Positions 21,780 to 34,501 of a DNA stretch of 64,000 nt are shown one piece after another; position 1 is the first letter of the stretch, and each line of letters starts with the position of its first letter. The notes under the pieces were generated by a model. It was not told the DNA's origin, made no database searches, and saw only the letters and a program-made list of their open reading frames with translations. Source of the stretch: Batkoa obscura (lineage: Eukaryota > Entomophthoromycota > Entomophthoromycetes > Entomophthorales > Batkoaceae); the NCBI GenBank assembly GCA_030770535.1, contig JASVEC010000033.1, positions 393,933-457,932 on the forward strand, given 5' to 3'. A program made the translations under genes and the position numbers.

Positions 21780-23078
21780 ATGTTTAAATTTAATTTTAGT
21801 GTAAGTTTATTCCCCTCTTTTATTACTATTAATAAATTAATTTTTAATAATAATACAATAGATAGATAATAATGAAGAAAACGATTTGGAAACACAATTT
21901 CAAAGTATAACATTGAATGATAAAAAAGAGAGTGAAGAACCGATCATCCATGCTAAAGAATATAAACTTAATGAATTGGTAATTAAAAATAAAAGAATAA
22001 ATAAAAGGATAAAAGTAAATTATTTTAGTTACCTCAAGTAATTGAATTAGAGGGTATTCGACCATTAAACAACGATACTAAAAGAGAAATCATAAATTTA
22101 GTTTATAAAAGATATCTTTCCGATATTAAATTACACTTAGCTCAACAAGATAAACTTGAAGACAAAGATAATGAACAAGATGAAATTAGAACTTGGATTG
22201 ATGGTCTAGATGTAGTTCGACATATTTATGAAGGTAAAATTAAAAGAACTTATTTATCATTATTAGAATATTAATTATAATACTTTTTTACAGGTGGTTT
22301 CAAAACTTGGGAGTCAGCGTTAGATTTGTCAGCTTATTTGCTAGATCGAAATGAAGAAGAATTTAAAAATAAAAATATTATTGAAGTAAGATAAAATTAT
22401 TATAATATATTAATTAATTAATTATTATCATAAAGCTAGGTTGCGGTTCCTCAATACCTTCTTTAACAATTTTAAGAAATTTTGAAGTCAATTCAATTCA
22501 TTTTTCGGATTATAATAAAGAAGTAATAAGTTGGATAACTTTACCCAATTTATTTAGTAATTTGCTATTGCCAATTAATAATAACGAAAAAGAAGAAGAG
22601 ATTGAAGTTGATTTAAATATGGAAATTATTAATAAATATAATGAACAAAATAAATTTAAAGCTTTTTACGGGGATTGGGAAACTTTAGTAAGTTTCATAT
22701 TTTATATTTTATACATATTTTATATTTATTTAGCCACCAATAACTCGACAATATATACCAAATGGCTATGATATTCTACTTACAACAGAAACTATCTATG
22801 CCCCTGAATTAATACCAAAATTATATGATACAATTAATAAATTATTAAGTAAACCAAATGGAATTGCGTAAGTCTTTTTTATATTAAAATCATAATAGTT
22901 ATAATATTAATTTTCTGTTAATAGCTATGTTGCTGCTAAAACTATGTATTTCGGTGTTGGTGGTGGTACTTTAGAGTTTAAACAGTTAATTGAAAGTAAA
23001 GGGGAAATGAATTGTGATACAGTATTTAAAATTGATAGTGGTATTACTAGAGAAATTTTAAAACTTAGTTGGAAATAA
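21780..23078 (+). CDS. HPM1: Protein-histidine N-methyltransferase (METTL18/Hpm1)
   Basis: Seven exons (21780-21800, 21862-21978, 22029-22233, 22294-22385, 22436-22687, 22734-22867, 22925-23078) give 324 residues. The start MFKFNFS matches the conserved METTL18 N-terminus. The core has YEGGFKTWESALDLSAYL, SAM-binding motif I IELGCGSSIPSL, HFSDYNKEVI, the YDILLTTETIY motif and YFGVGGGTLEFK. It would methylate a histidine of ribosomal protein uL3 (Rpl3), tuning ribosome assembly and elongation. The neighbouring SBDS is also a ribosome factor, probably by chance. The first exon of 21 bases is inferred from the conserved start. One intron ends in AAAG. Confidence 0.92.
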
Positions 23079-23361
23079 AATATACACTTTATACTATTTA
23101 TTATTAATATCATTATTCTAATTTTTAAATAAAGAACTTTCATTTTTAATTTTTTGATTTATTTTAATGAAGATATAAGACTTTAATATAAAATATTGAT
23201 AATAATGAAAACTAATTTATATAATATTATAGAACTTTTAAAATTTTGGATGAATTTGTTGCTGAAATTGAAATTTTAGAATCACTTCAGTAAACTGCGA
23301 AAAAACTAAGCTTACTTTCAACGCAATTAAAAATAATCATTTTTAAAATAATTATTTAGAA

Positions 23362-23969
23362 ATGAGCCATTATAAAGAGTATGAATTCGATACACGAGTA
23401 TGTTATGATTTAAGTCATTTTCGAGGTAATTATATGAAAGAAATCAATAATTATATTAGATAAACTTAAAACTATTTTATTACTTAGATCTATTAAAAAA
23501 ATTACGTAAACCGGATGATAATATAATATTAAGATTAAATACAACAGATACAAAATCAGAAGAATCTTGTTTAAAAACATTTCGAACTTTATCCAAAGCT
23601 TATTCAGAAAGGGACACAGTTATTAAAACTTGTGTTAAAGTAAGAATTTTTATTTTTATTATCTTCAAATGTAGTGGATTGTATTCATGAACTATTGTTT
23701 TTAGTTAGTAGATGGAAAATTAACTCAACTTCGAGAAGATTTTGATAAAAATAAAGAGGATTCTGTATTGAAATCCCATCTTTATGCAGAAGAAGCTAAG
23801 GTAAATGATTTTTTTTAATATGGGTTTTAAATTTGATTAGAATATTTTTCAAATTTAGTTAAGATGGATTAAAAATGAAGCATCAGTTGAAGAGATTATA
23901 CAAAGACGTAGTTCAAAAGTATTTAATGATCGTTGTAGAATTTTCGATCCAAAAAAATTGGAGTTATAA
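23362..23969 (+). CDS. MIX23: MIX23/CCDC58 mitochondrial intermembrane-space protein
   Basis: Four exons (23362-23425, 23488-23639, 23705-23800, 23859-23969) give 140 residues; human CCDC58 has 144. The matching parts are DLLKKLRKPDDNIILRLNTT, SCLKTFRTLSKAYSERDTVI, TCVK, and a C-terminal RSSKVFNDRCRIFDPK. The spaced Cys residues fit the family's twin CX13-14C layout for oxidative folding by Mia40. MIX23 supports mitochondrial protein import. Length and all junctions agree. Confidence 0.9.
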
Positions 23970-25028
23970 TATTAATATATGATTAATAAAGAGAGTAAAG
24001 AGTAATAAGTTTTATATTTTATATTGTTATAATATAAATTGTTAAATTTATAGATTAATCATCCTTTTTAAAACGGTAAACTTTTTAAATGTTGTTTCAA
24101 TTTGTTTGATTATATTATTTCAAGAATTGTTATAATCTTATTATAATGATACTTTACTGAATTGATTATTGAAACCTCTCATATCATTTAATCCACATTA
24201 CACACTTTAATCATTATATATTTTATCTCTTTTTGTATAAAAGAAAATAGTAGAGATAGATTGAGAAATCATTAAGGCTAATTTTGAGGTATAGCCTAAT
24301 AGATAAGTTTTATAGAAGAGAGAGAATATGATAGATCTCTATTTTAATTGAGTGAGGTAGGATTCGAACTCAAAACATCAAAAAGTTAGATATTATCTCT
24401 CAATTCAATTTTAGTTTCTTAAAAATATTTGTTTGAATTAATTTTTACTTGAAATCTTGAATTATATTTAGAATTTCAATATCAGATTATTATTATCTGA
24501 TATCATTAAAAAGCTTATAATATGTTTTCATTTTTTAAATTTGTTTTAATAAGTTAGTAATTCATTTTCATTGAACTGAAGTCAACCCTTTTTTATTATT
24601 TAAAAAATCTTTTAACTTTTGATTAGAAAATAAAATGTGTAAAGCTTAGTTTAATTTCTATGAATTCAAATTTTCCTTTTTTTTGAAGATAAAAGCGTAA
24701 ATTGTATCACAAAGAAATACTATCCTTTCATTAACATTGACAATAACAATAATAACAATAATAATACAACGACCTTTATGTTAAATATAATCTTATTAAA
24801 ATGATATCATTAATTATTTAATAATATTTAATAAATAAGATGTTTTAAAATCGATTTTTCGATTTTTTAGCGGAGTTGTTAAAATTTTCCATTAAGTTAA
24901 TTAACCAAGAATATAATTTCAGGGATGAAAACGGTAATTACATGTGAAAAAGAAACCTTAAGAAAACTATACAAAAGAAAGAATTCTATAAGATTAATTG
25001 ATTAATAAATTTAGTTTAAATTAAGAAG
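23970..25028. other. Intergenic, AT-rich
   Basis: About 1.06 kb. At 24352-24380 there is a GGATTCGAACTC stretch that recalls a tRNA T-loop on the minus strand, but no full cloverleaf forms around it. Otherwise nothing seen. Confidence 0.5.
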
Positions 25029-26603
25029 ATGTTTGGATTTGATAGTAAAACATTATTAAAAAGTTTAGTTAATGAATATGGTGATGGTGGGCGATCAATC
25101 GCAGGAGATAATAAAGGAAAGATAACAACCGAAAGCAATAAAGAAGGAATGAATTTTATACAAAATTTTAAATCAATATCACAATATTATCCAAAGAGTC
25201 CATTGTTAAATAGAATGTCATCGTCAACAGTAAAAGAGAATAAAGTTGAGATTAAAGTTGAAGTAAAAAGTGATAAAATCAACTTAAATGGAGATGAAGA
25301 AGATAAATTCATTTTAGTACCTGATTTTTTTAATTTTAATGAAATTGATATTTCAATCCCTTTTTTTGAAGGTAAAAAAAGGATATGGGATAGTTGGCAT
25401 TCTATTAAACAAGCAATACCAAATGCTATACCGGTTCATCCAAGTTCCTTTGGTTCATTACATGATAGAGCATGTGAAATATTTTATGAGCTTAAAGGGG
25501 GGAAAATAGATTATGGTAAAGAACATAGTAGAAAATATTGTCATTCTCAATTTGGTTTATATTATGAAGGAGTATTAAAAGAATGGAATGAAGAAAAGCC
25601 TATTGTATTAATTGGTAAAGGCTATGGAGCTCAAACTATTTTATATTTACAATATTTATTAGCTATTGATTTCTTTAAATGTCAAAGTAATGATAAATGG
25701 ATTAAAGCAGTAATTACAATTGAAGGTTCTTTACGTGGTTCAACATTACCTTATGTGTTAGGTTTAAAACCATTTACTAAAAGTGTTATTCATCCTATTT
25801 CTATTTTACAATTAATACTAAGTTTGATTCATTTATTATTATATTTTAATTTACCAGTAATTTATTTATTTGGACTGCAATTAATGAATTATTATTGGAA
25901 TTTGTCTAAGAAACAACAAAGTTCTTTTTGGTGTGCTTTAATTGGACGTAGTTCTTATTCTAATTTAGAAGACAATTTTATTTATGATTATAGTTTAGAA
26001 GGAGCAGCATGGCATAGTAAATTATATCCCATATCATCTAATTGTATTTATTTAAATTATGTAATAAGTAATTCAATGAAATCAAAAATTACAGGTTATC
26101 ATTTACCCCGTCCAAGTCAATTTAAACGATTTTTATTAAGTTGGTTTTTAGGTAGATTTCAATTTATACATAATGATTTAAATGAATATGAAGAATTAAC
26201 AAAATATTGGCCTAATAATGGATTAGTACCTACTATTTGTCAATTACCACCTAAACATCACCCGAATCAGTTTAAATTAGAATTACATAATAAAATATTA
26301 GATCCCATATTATATTCTATGGAATTAGGTAAATGGCATACAATATTTACATGTCAACAAAACATGAGATTATTTCAATCTCAACAACAATTTTATGAAT
26401 CAAATATTAAAAACACATATCAATTTTATTTGCAATATCATTTAGATCCATTTTATTTGTTAATAATGGAAACAATTGAACAATGTTTAATTAAGATTTA
26501 TTCCTCACTTAATCATCAGTATTTAAAACCAATATTATTAATATATCAATTATTTTTATATTTAATAAATTATCAAAATATTTATGAAATATATCTAAAA
26601 CAA

Positions 26604-26667
<64 letters not shown>

Positions 26668-26861
26668 GTAATACAACTATATTGGAACAATCAGATGAAT
26701 CTGCTTTAATTTGGGCAAGACAAATTGAAACTAAAGCTTTTTTACAATCCCCATCATCTATTATACGCTGGATGAATCAAACTAATTATCCTTCTAAATC
26801 TCATCAATTTAATATGGATGCTCAAACTATACGTAGAGTATTAGAAAGTAAAGAATCTTAA
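25029..26861 (+). CDS. Lipase-fold (family I.5-like) protein that appears to lack catalytic residues
   Basis: Single-exon, 610-residue protein. Residues 130-205 resemble thermoalkaliphilic bacterial and staphylococcal lipases: HPSSFGSLHDRACEIFYELK, GGKIDYGKEHSRKYCHSQFG, then IGKGYGAQT where active enzymes have AHSQGGQT. On that alignment the nucleophile Ser is Gly198. Further on, YWPNNGLVPT stands where lipases have ENDGVVNT, putting Asn397 for the catalytic Asp. A WH at 436-437 could be the catalytic His. So the fold seems kept and the chemistry lost, suggesting a structural or regulatory role. Strong hydrophobic stretches at about residues 256-285 could be a membrane anchor. A run of about 21 Asn lies at 526-546. 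The alignment was by eye. Confidence 0.7.
26604..26666 (+). repeat. AAT trinucleotide tract encoding polyasparagine
   Basis: About 21 uninterrupted AAT units in frame in the lipase-like gene. The pure codon run suggests recent slippage expansion. Confidence 0.9.
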
Positions 26862-26946
26862 ATAAATTTATTATTTTTACTATTATATTTTATTATTATT
26901 TTATTTCTATATAATTTATTAAATTAATATCTATATTATATATATC

Positions 26947-28542
26947 TTAATCTATAATGTTTGGATGATCTAATAAAGTAATATTTAACAATTTATATAA
27001 TGTTCTCATTTTATGTTGATTAGCATTTGACTGTGGAATTAATGTAATGACTCTACCCCAACTACTATTATGGTTTTGACCACCCATTAATCGTCCTACT
27101 CTACCTGCCATATGTTGATAATCTTGAATTGTACCTGGATAACCTAAGATAAATACATGACTTAAATCACATACTTCTATACCTCGAGCATTAAAATAGT
27201 TACTAACATATAACTTTGGTATATCTTCAATTTCAGTTTCAATAATATTAGATTGAATTGGAAATGATTTTTGTAAATCAATAGCATTAATACCCATTTT
27301 ATTTAATTTTATAATAACATCTTCTACTTTTATTGAATGAGGTATAAACACTAATCCCTTTTTAACTTGATCTGCATGAGCAGCTAAAGCTATACTTTCT
27401 AATAATTGAATATCATTTACTTTAATAATATTGTTTTCAATATTTTCTTTTTTAACTTTATTTTCTTCTTCTTCTATATTAGGTAACATTAATTTATGAC
27501 TTTCTGGATTTGTATCTAAATTAATAACTCTTTCTTTACTTACTACTAAACACATATGTTCTAATGTAGTTGGTATACTATTAGCAATATCGGCATTGAC
27601 ATCGATATAAATAGGATATTTCATCCAATTTCTTTGTTTTAAATAATGTCGAATACCTCGATTTAATGTTGCTGACATAACTAATAATTTAATATTCAAT
27701 TGTTTTTTATTAATTAATTCATCTAGTATTATACTACTTGATTTTGGATGAGTTTCTCTAACCCATTGTTTTTTTAATGAAGCATGACGTGTGGGTAGAC
27801 GTAATAAATGATCTACTTCATCTAATATTATTCTTGATAAGCTATTTAAATTAATTGTATTTTCTTTATGAATTAATTCTAATAATCGATTAGGTGTACT
27901 AACTATTACATTAGGTTTATATTTAATTAAATTGGCTTCTTGTTCTGCTTCTTTATGTTGATCTTTATATATCACTTGTAAATTATAATTTTGATTATTA
28001 TTATTATCATTATTGTTAATTTTATTATACCAATTTTCAATTTGAATAGCTAATTCTTTATTTGGCACAATAAAAATGGTATCAAGTTGATTATCTTTTT
28101 TTACTTTCATTTGATTTATTAAATATAATAAAGTTATAAATGTTTTTCCAGTTCCAGTCATACTCTTTAATATAATTTCTTTATCTAAAGATAAATAATT
28201 TAATAAATATTGTTGCATTAAAGTCGGTTTATAAATATTAAATTTTTCTTCTAAAGTTTGTATAATGTCGTTTCCTATATTTAAATCCTAATTTTTTATT
28301 ATAACATTATTATTAGTTTTAATAGAAATAGTCTACATTAATAAATTATAGCTTACCTTAAAATTAGTTTTATTTTTTTCAATTGTATCATTCGCTTCAT
28401 TATGAATACATCTTAATTTATTTTTTATATTATTGAATGTTATTATTGGTACTTTATTTATTAATAAACGAGTCTTTAATAACTGACTCATTCTATTAAC
28501 ATTTATTGATCCATTTAATCTACTTAATATTTTTGATATCAT
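26947..28542 (-). CDS. DEAD-box RNA helicase, probably mitochondrial (Mrh4-like)
   Basis: Two exons (28357-28542, 26947-28287) give 508 residues. Motifs in order: Q-like NIYKPTLMQQY, motif I SMTGTGKTF, TPNRLLEL, motif II DEVDHLL, motif III SAT, and motif VI HMAGRVGRLMGG. DEVD instead of DEAD and the loosely kept Q motif fit Mrh4-type mitochondrial helicases, which help assemble the large mitoribosomal subunit. The first 50 residues (MISKILSRLNGSINVNRMSQ and on) are basic and free of acids, like a presequence. It is divergent from TRAPPC5 with 172 bases between starts. Helicase assignment is firm; Mrh4 is a suggestion. Confidence 0.8.
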
Positions 28543-28714
28543 TTGAAACTATTTTTAATATTGTAATAAAATAACAAAAATAATAAAAGCAAAAATCAAT
28601 TTGAATTTTAGATTCAAGTTTGCCAATAGAATAATCAACCTAACTTGATTAGCTTAAGCTAAAAATTTAAAATATGAAGTAAAAAAATAAACTTTATTTT
28701 TTTATATAATTATA

Positions 28715-29429
28715 ATGAGTAATACAAATCAAAAAGTAATATTTTTTTATTTAATTATTAATATAAAGAATAATCGTTATTTTTTAAAAGTTTAGTCTAA
28801 ATTCTTTTTCCTTTTTATTTTCCGAACTTATTCAATATTCCCAAAACCGAGTAGATGGTATACAAGATTTAGAAAAAAAGTAATTATTAGTGTATATTTA
28901 TTCTATATAAAATCTATAACTCATATCAATAGATTAAATGAAATTGGCAAAAGGGTAGGTATACGTGCGTTAGAGATCCTAACACTCCGAGGCAAAGGGG
29001 GTTTATTTTCAGCTAAAAGAGAGATTCGAGTACAAGATTTATTAACTTTTATAAGCACTATATTATGGCAATTTTTATTTGATAAAGCTGTCGATGCATT
29101 TGAAAGATCGACAGAATCCCCAGAAGAATATATGTTATCTGATAATGAGCCTTTATTTATTAGATATATATCTGTACCTAAAGAATTAAGTCAATTTAAT
29201 GCTAATGCCTTTGTAGCTGGTATTGTTGAAGGGGTTTTACAAGCGGGACAATATGTAATTTACTAGTTTGTAATTTATTATTTGATATAATAATTCTTTT
29301 TTATTATAGCCTTGTAGAGTTACTGCACACTCTGTACCAGCTCCTGGGTTTCCATCTAGAACAACGATATTAATAAAATTAGATGCTAGTATATTAGAAA
29401 GAGAAGCTCAATTAAATAGGTTTAAATAA
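28715..29429 (+). CDS. TRS31: TRAPP complex subunit TRAPPC5/Trs31
   Basis: Four exons (28715-28735, 28791-28879, 28933-29254, 29310-29429) give 183 residues. It matches TRAPPC5 in SFLFSELIQYSQNRVDGI, IGKRVGIRALEIL, EPLFIRYISVPKELSQFNA, NAFVAGIVEGVLQAG and the final TTILIKLDASILERE. It is a core subunit of the TRAPP tethers, guanine-nucleotide exchange complexes for Rab1/Ypt1 at ER-Golgi vesicles. The first exon is 7 codons and its intron must end in AAAAG to keep frame. A long AAT tract follows just past the stop. Confidence 0.92.
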
Positions 29430-29446
29430 AACTAATAACTTTATCA

Positions 29447-29515
<69 letters not shown>

Positions 29516-29516
29516 T
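29447..29516. repeat. AAT microsatellite between TRAPPC5 and DHX37
   Basis: About 23 AAT units in the short gap between two convergent stop codons (29429 and 29573). Non-coding here. Confidence 0.9.
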
Positions 29517-29572
29517 AAATCTATTTTTATTTCTATTTTATTTCTATTTTATTTATTTATTTAAAATAAATA

Positions 29573-32500
29573 TTATTTTTTAAGTTGATTTAATGAAATT
29601 GTATGATTAGGTAATGGCCAATATTTTGGACCATAACTACAATTTACTTTAACTAACTGATTTGCTGTATTAAATTCTTTAATAGATTGAACTGCATTTT
29701 GTAATTTAGATAAACTATCTTTATCATTTATAGGTTTACTAAAATTAACTAATGGTTTAGCTACATTAATTAGCCATTTACTTTCGACTACAGTGACATC
29801 TGAATAAAATAATATATTAATTATATTACATATTATATATTATATATCATTATTACCTTGCATTAGTACTGTACCAGAAGAAGATTTACTTAATTGAGTA
29901 TAAACAATAAAAGGTGGAGGAGGAGAATGTAAATATAAAGCGGAAGCTGGATGAATATAAGCATCTTCATCACTCCACATCAATTTATAAGCTGGAGTTG
30001 ATTTTATACCTTTTCCACTATAACTTTCTTTATTTTTATCAACTAATGTTTTTAATACAGCTACTTGATCTACAAACCCAGCTAACAAAATCTGTCTTAA
30101 AGCTAAACACTAAAATAATAATTATATTATATTATTATTATGTTATTATTTTGTTATTTATAGAATTAAAATACCTGTGTTGGTGAAGGTGGGGGTAATT
30201 TAGGATCTAATGTTACATCTATATTCGGACAATATAATTGAACTAAATTTGTTAATTGTCGACGCATTTTGCGAATTTCATCCATTGCCTATAATAGTAA
30301 TTATTATTAATGTTTAACTTATTGATGTTATTATTATATAATTTATTACTTTGATTCTCACAAAATTATCATTACAAAATTGATCATTACCACCATCATA
30401 TTCATAAGCACCAATTACATTTAATACTCTTAAATGATCACTTGTAGGTACTTTACCAGTAAATTTCTAAAGTTATAATTTGATATCAAATGTCAAATAT
30501 TAAATAAACAAAGTCTTACAGCTAAAGCTTGATAAAATTTCTTTTTTTGAGATGAATTTAGTAACTTTTCTTGTTCATCTTCATCTTCATTAATAGCTTC
30601 AATTGCTTGATGTTCTTTTAGAAATGGATCACCAACGGAAAGTGCTGCTACTAAAGCAATTACATAGGGCATACATCCATGTTGTTGTCCAATTGCTAGG
30701 CTAAAATAAGTTATTAATATAATAAAAGAAAAACTTATTTATTTTAGGATATTTTACATTTTAGAAAATCTTGGTGATACTGGAAACATAGACATAAGTG
30801 TACCTAAAGGTACTATTTTTTTAGTATCCATATCAATTGCACCTAAGTAACTTAATAATCTTTCCGCTTTTTGTATAGATGCTTTGGATGGTGGTGTTGG
30901 AAATGGAAAGTTGGCAACTTTATCTAAATTCATACTTTTCATTTGTAATACAACACCTATTAAAATATTATAAATTATTATTATTAAATTAAATTTTATA
31001 TTACCTTCTATTGGATTTCTAAATATCTCAGGTTCAGAAAATTGTTCAAAATAATCATTAAATACAGCTGATGAGTAAATACGGTAACAATGCCCAGGTC
31101 CAGTACGACCAGCACGACCAGCTCTCTATGATAAGAATAATCGTTATTAAAAATAATAATTTAGAATTAAAATAAATAATAATTACTTGATCAGCTGAAG
31201 CTTTAGATATCCAATCAATTTTAAAATTTGATATATTTGATTTTGAATCATAATGTTTTTCTTTGGCTTTACCGACATCAATAACATATCTTATATTTGG
31301 AATTGTCAAAGATGTTTCTGCTACATTAGTAGCAACTACACATAATCTATGTCCAGCTGGTGGATCTTCAAATACTTTGAGTTGTTGTTGAGTTGGCAAC
31401 ATTGCATATAATGGAAGTACATACAATGGTTCTATAAAAATAATATTTGGTTAATATATATATATACATTGTATTATGTAAATATAAAAACCATTTAAAA
31501 TTTACCATGTGTAGCTTCTTCAGAAAGTTCTAAATGTTCTATATCATCACCTTCTAATTCTTCTTCTGAATTTCCAAATTCAAGTTCTTGATCTTCATCA
31601 AAATCTTCATAATTATCATCATTATTTAAATCTTCAGCTTCAATATTAATATCAGCTTTTAATTTCACATCCGAAATGGTATTCTTCTTAGATTCTTTTG
31701 AATTTGGAAATTTTGATTTTAATTTTCGACAAAGTCCTTGAATTTCATTTTGCCCAGTTAAAAATACTAAGATTCCGCCAGGTGGTAAACGTGTATGTAT
31801 TTTTACTATCTTTTTAAATGCTTCACCAATATAATCACGTTGGGGTGTATGTTTATTAAAATGAACTGTAACTGGGTATTGTCTAGCATCTACTTTAATT
31901 ACTGGCGGTATATTATTACTAGAGAATAAACTGGCATTGTTTCTAAAATCTTCAACTCTAAGAGTAGCAGACATAATAATTAATTTGAGTGGCTAATAAA
32001 TAAATTTTAATATATACTGTTTTACTAATATAAAACAAATTACTTTAACACCTGGTTTACCCTCTCTATAAAGGTTATTTCTTAATTTCAAGGCTCTAGA
32101 AAGAACACCAATTAAAATATCTGTATTTAAAGTACGTTCATGAGCTTCATCTAATAAAATAGCCGAGTATTTATTAAGTAATAAATCTTGGGAAATTTCA
32201 CGAAGTAAAACACCATCTGTCATAAATTTAATTTTTGTATCTTTTGAAACAGTAGCGTCATATCTAATTTGATAAGAAACAACTTTTGTATCTGTATTTA
32301 ATTCTTTTGACACTCGATTGGCCATACTAACAGCAGCAACCCTTCTAGGTTGAGTAACACCAATTAATCCTAAATTTGAAGACTCTGGATGACCATAACC
32401 AGCTTCATATAAAAATTGAGGCAATTGTGTAGTTTTACCTGAACCCGTTTCACCACAAATAATTATAGCATCATTAGCTTCAATAGCTTCCATTATTACT

Positions 32501-33486
32501 TGTTCTTCGCCACATACTGGTAATTTCATTCTTGCAGCTTGTATTTCTTCAGATCTATTTACAGTAACATAAAACTTATCTTCTTTCCCTTTTATTGGAT
32601 TTGTTATTGGTTTAATTAACGGCTTACTGGCATTGACTGATACTTCTAGTTTATTAGTTGGTGCCTGTAAATAAGATAATGAAGTGGTTGGGTTATTTTC
32701 TATATTTTTTTCTATAACTTCTTCATTATCCTCTTTTTCAGATTCATCTTTTTCTTTCTCATTATCAGATTTGGATTGAGAATCTGTCTCGGAGCTGTCA
32801 AAATCACTTGAAGATAACTCAGTGTTATTGCGTTTAAGTAACTCTTTAACTGAAACCATACTTTTTTTTTTTTTAACTCTTTTAGGAATTGTTCCAGGTT
32901 GTAAACCAGATTTAAGAGCTGACCCAATACCCAATTGAATAGTTCCTTGCTTTGTATTAGAAAGGGATTTAGCTAATTCCATAGTTGATTTGGCATAACT
33001 TTCCATTGAATTTAAAACTTCTTCTTCATCATCGACTTCTCTTTCTACTACTAAACGTACGCTTTTATCAGTAATTGGTATACCTGCTTTTTGTTGGTTT
33101 AATGCATGTCTTAACTTTTCACGAGTTGTCATTTTAGATTGTCCTAAAGTTTTACTTGAAAGCATCAAATCTGAAGTGAAAGTACTTTGACTACTTTGTG
33201 TTAATAATCTATTTCTTTTTCATTTATAAAATTAATCTTACGAAAGCTTTTTAAATAGCTCTTCCTTTTCTTCTTTGGCTAGTTTTTTTTTCTATGAATT
33301 TAAAAATCAAATTAATTATATTGTTTTTATAACTAATAGCAAACTTACAATATAATTATCTAATCTTTTCTTTTTCTTTGGGTTCATCTTAGAATTCTTT
33401 TCTTGAATTTCATCTCCTTTGGTTTCTTGGCCTACTTCCAAATCTTCTACTTTCGATTTATCTTTATTTTTATCTTTTCTTTTCAT
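29573..33486 (-). CDS. DHR1: DEAH-box RNA helicase DHX37/Dhr1 (Ecm16)
   Basis: Twelve exons (33349-33486, 33242-33291, 32044-33193, 31506-31992, 31187-31431, 31005-31125, 30758-30956, 30520-30700, 30350-30466, 30175-30288, 29857-30109, 29573-29799) give 1093 residues. Motifs: [15 protein letters not shown], Ia [58 protein letters not shown], then HA2 and OB domains. The basic N-terminus and the acidic insertion after [13 protein letters not shown] are typical of Dhr1. The enzyme releases U3 snoRNA during 40S assembly in the nucleolus. Intron 2 ends in AAAG. Confidence 0.93.
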
Positions 33487-34101
33487 TTTAATTTATAAAA
33501 ATTCGATTTTACAAATCAAGGAATATTTTAAATTTTGAAAGCTCGAACTTAATTTTATTTTAAAAAATTGAATTGACATTTTATACTTTGGGAAAAATAT
33601 TAAATTATATGTTATAACTACATTATAACATCGAATGTAATTTAAGTTTTTAGAAAGAACAAATAACTATTAACTAGTTTAGAAAGAGTAAGCTAATAAT
33701 CTTACATTTGTAATACTAATAAAAAAAAGCTATAAAATCACAAACCAAAAAATACTTTGACATTTCATATTCTTATAGAATAATGTTTTAATTGTTTAGT
33801 AGTAGTCATACTTAGGATCCTGTATTATTTTATACTACTTAACTACTTTTGAACTTATAATTCCACTAATCACTGCGTAAATTAAAATTTAAATTTGCAA
33901 ATTTATGAATCAACTAATAAAATGATAGAATAAGGAAATACTCAATATTTTCAACCAATTATATATTGAAATAAATTGAATTTCAACAAATTAAAATTTA
34001 AAATAATGAAAAATTTTTAAAGGCAATCCAAGTTATTTTGATACAAATTGAAAAAATTTTCGGTCCCTTTCTCAATCCCATAAAGTAAGATATAAAGAAA
34101 C
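33487..34101. promoter_or_regulatory. Divergent region between DHX37 and RPS21
   Basis: 615 AT-rich bases between two outward-facing genes; it must carry both promoters. No motif recognised. Confidence 0.4.
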
Positions 34102-34501
34102 ATGGAGAACTCTGATGGTAAAATTGTCGATCTTTACGTCCCACGTAAATGGTAATATTCAGCTATAAGATCAGATATTATATATTATAATACATATAAA
34201 ATTGAAAAAAATTGAGGATTGATACTAATTAATCAAATTTAGCTCTGCCACCAACCGTTTAATTGGTGCCAAAGATCATGCTTCTGTCCAAATTAACATT
34301 GGAGAAGTTGATGCTAGTGGTAAATACACTGGTGCCTTCAAAACCTATGCTCTCTCCGGTTTTGTTCGTCATTTAGGTGAATCTGATGATTCCCTTAACC
34401 GTCTTGCTACTCGTGATGGTTATCTTAACAAGTGAGTATTTTGAAAGTCCTATATTTATTAATGCTAATATCTTTATAGTGTTTACAGTGCCCAGCTTTA
34501 A
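34102..34501 (+). CDS. RPS21: 40S ribosomal protein S21 (eS21)
   Basis: Three exons (34102-34151, 34243-34431, 34480-34501) give 86 residues. [20 protein letters not shown] and [17 protein letters not shown] are family hallmarks. The last exon adds NVYSAQL and the stop. It sits on the 40S solvent side near the mRNA exit. The splice donor of intron 2 is GTGAGT, the exception to the GTAA usual here. Codon use is more C-ending (GTC, TAC, AAC) than in neighbours, fitting high expression. Confidence 0.97.

Noticed and set aside
24352-24420. Possible tRNA on the minus strand from GGATTCGAACTC
   Set aside because: The T-loop-like sequence is present, but the T stem pairs poorly and no D arm, anticodon stem or acceptor partner can be built. 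At most a tRNA-derived relic.
25029-26861. Recent bacterial transfer of the lipase-like gene
   Set aside because: Its AT content, AAT codon runs and codon use match its neighbours, so any transfer would be old; the sequence alone does not show it.
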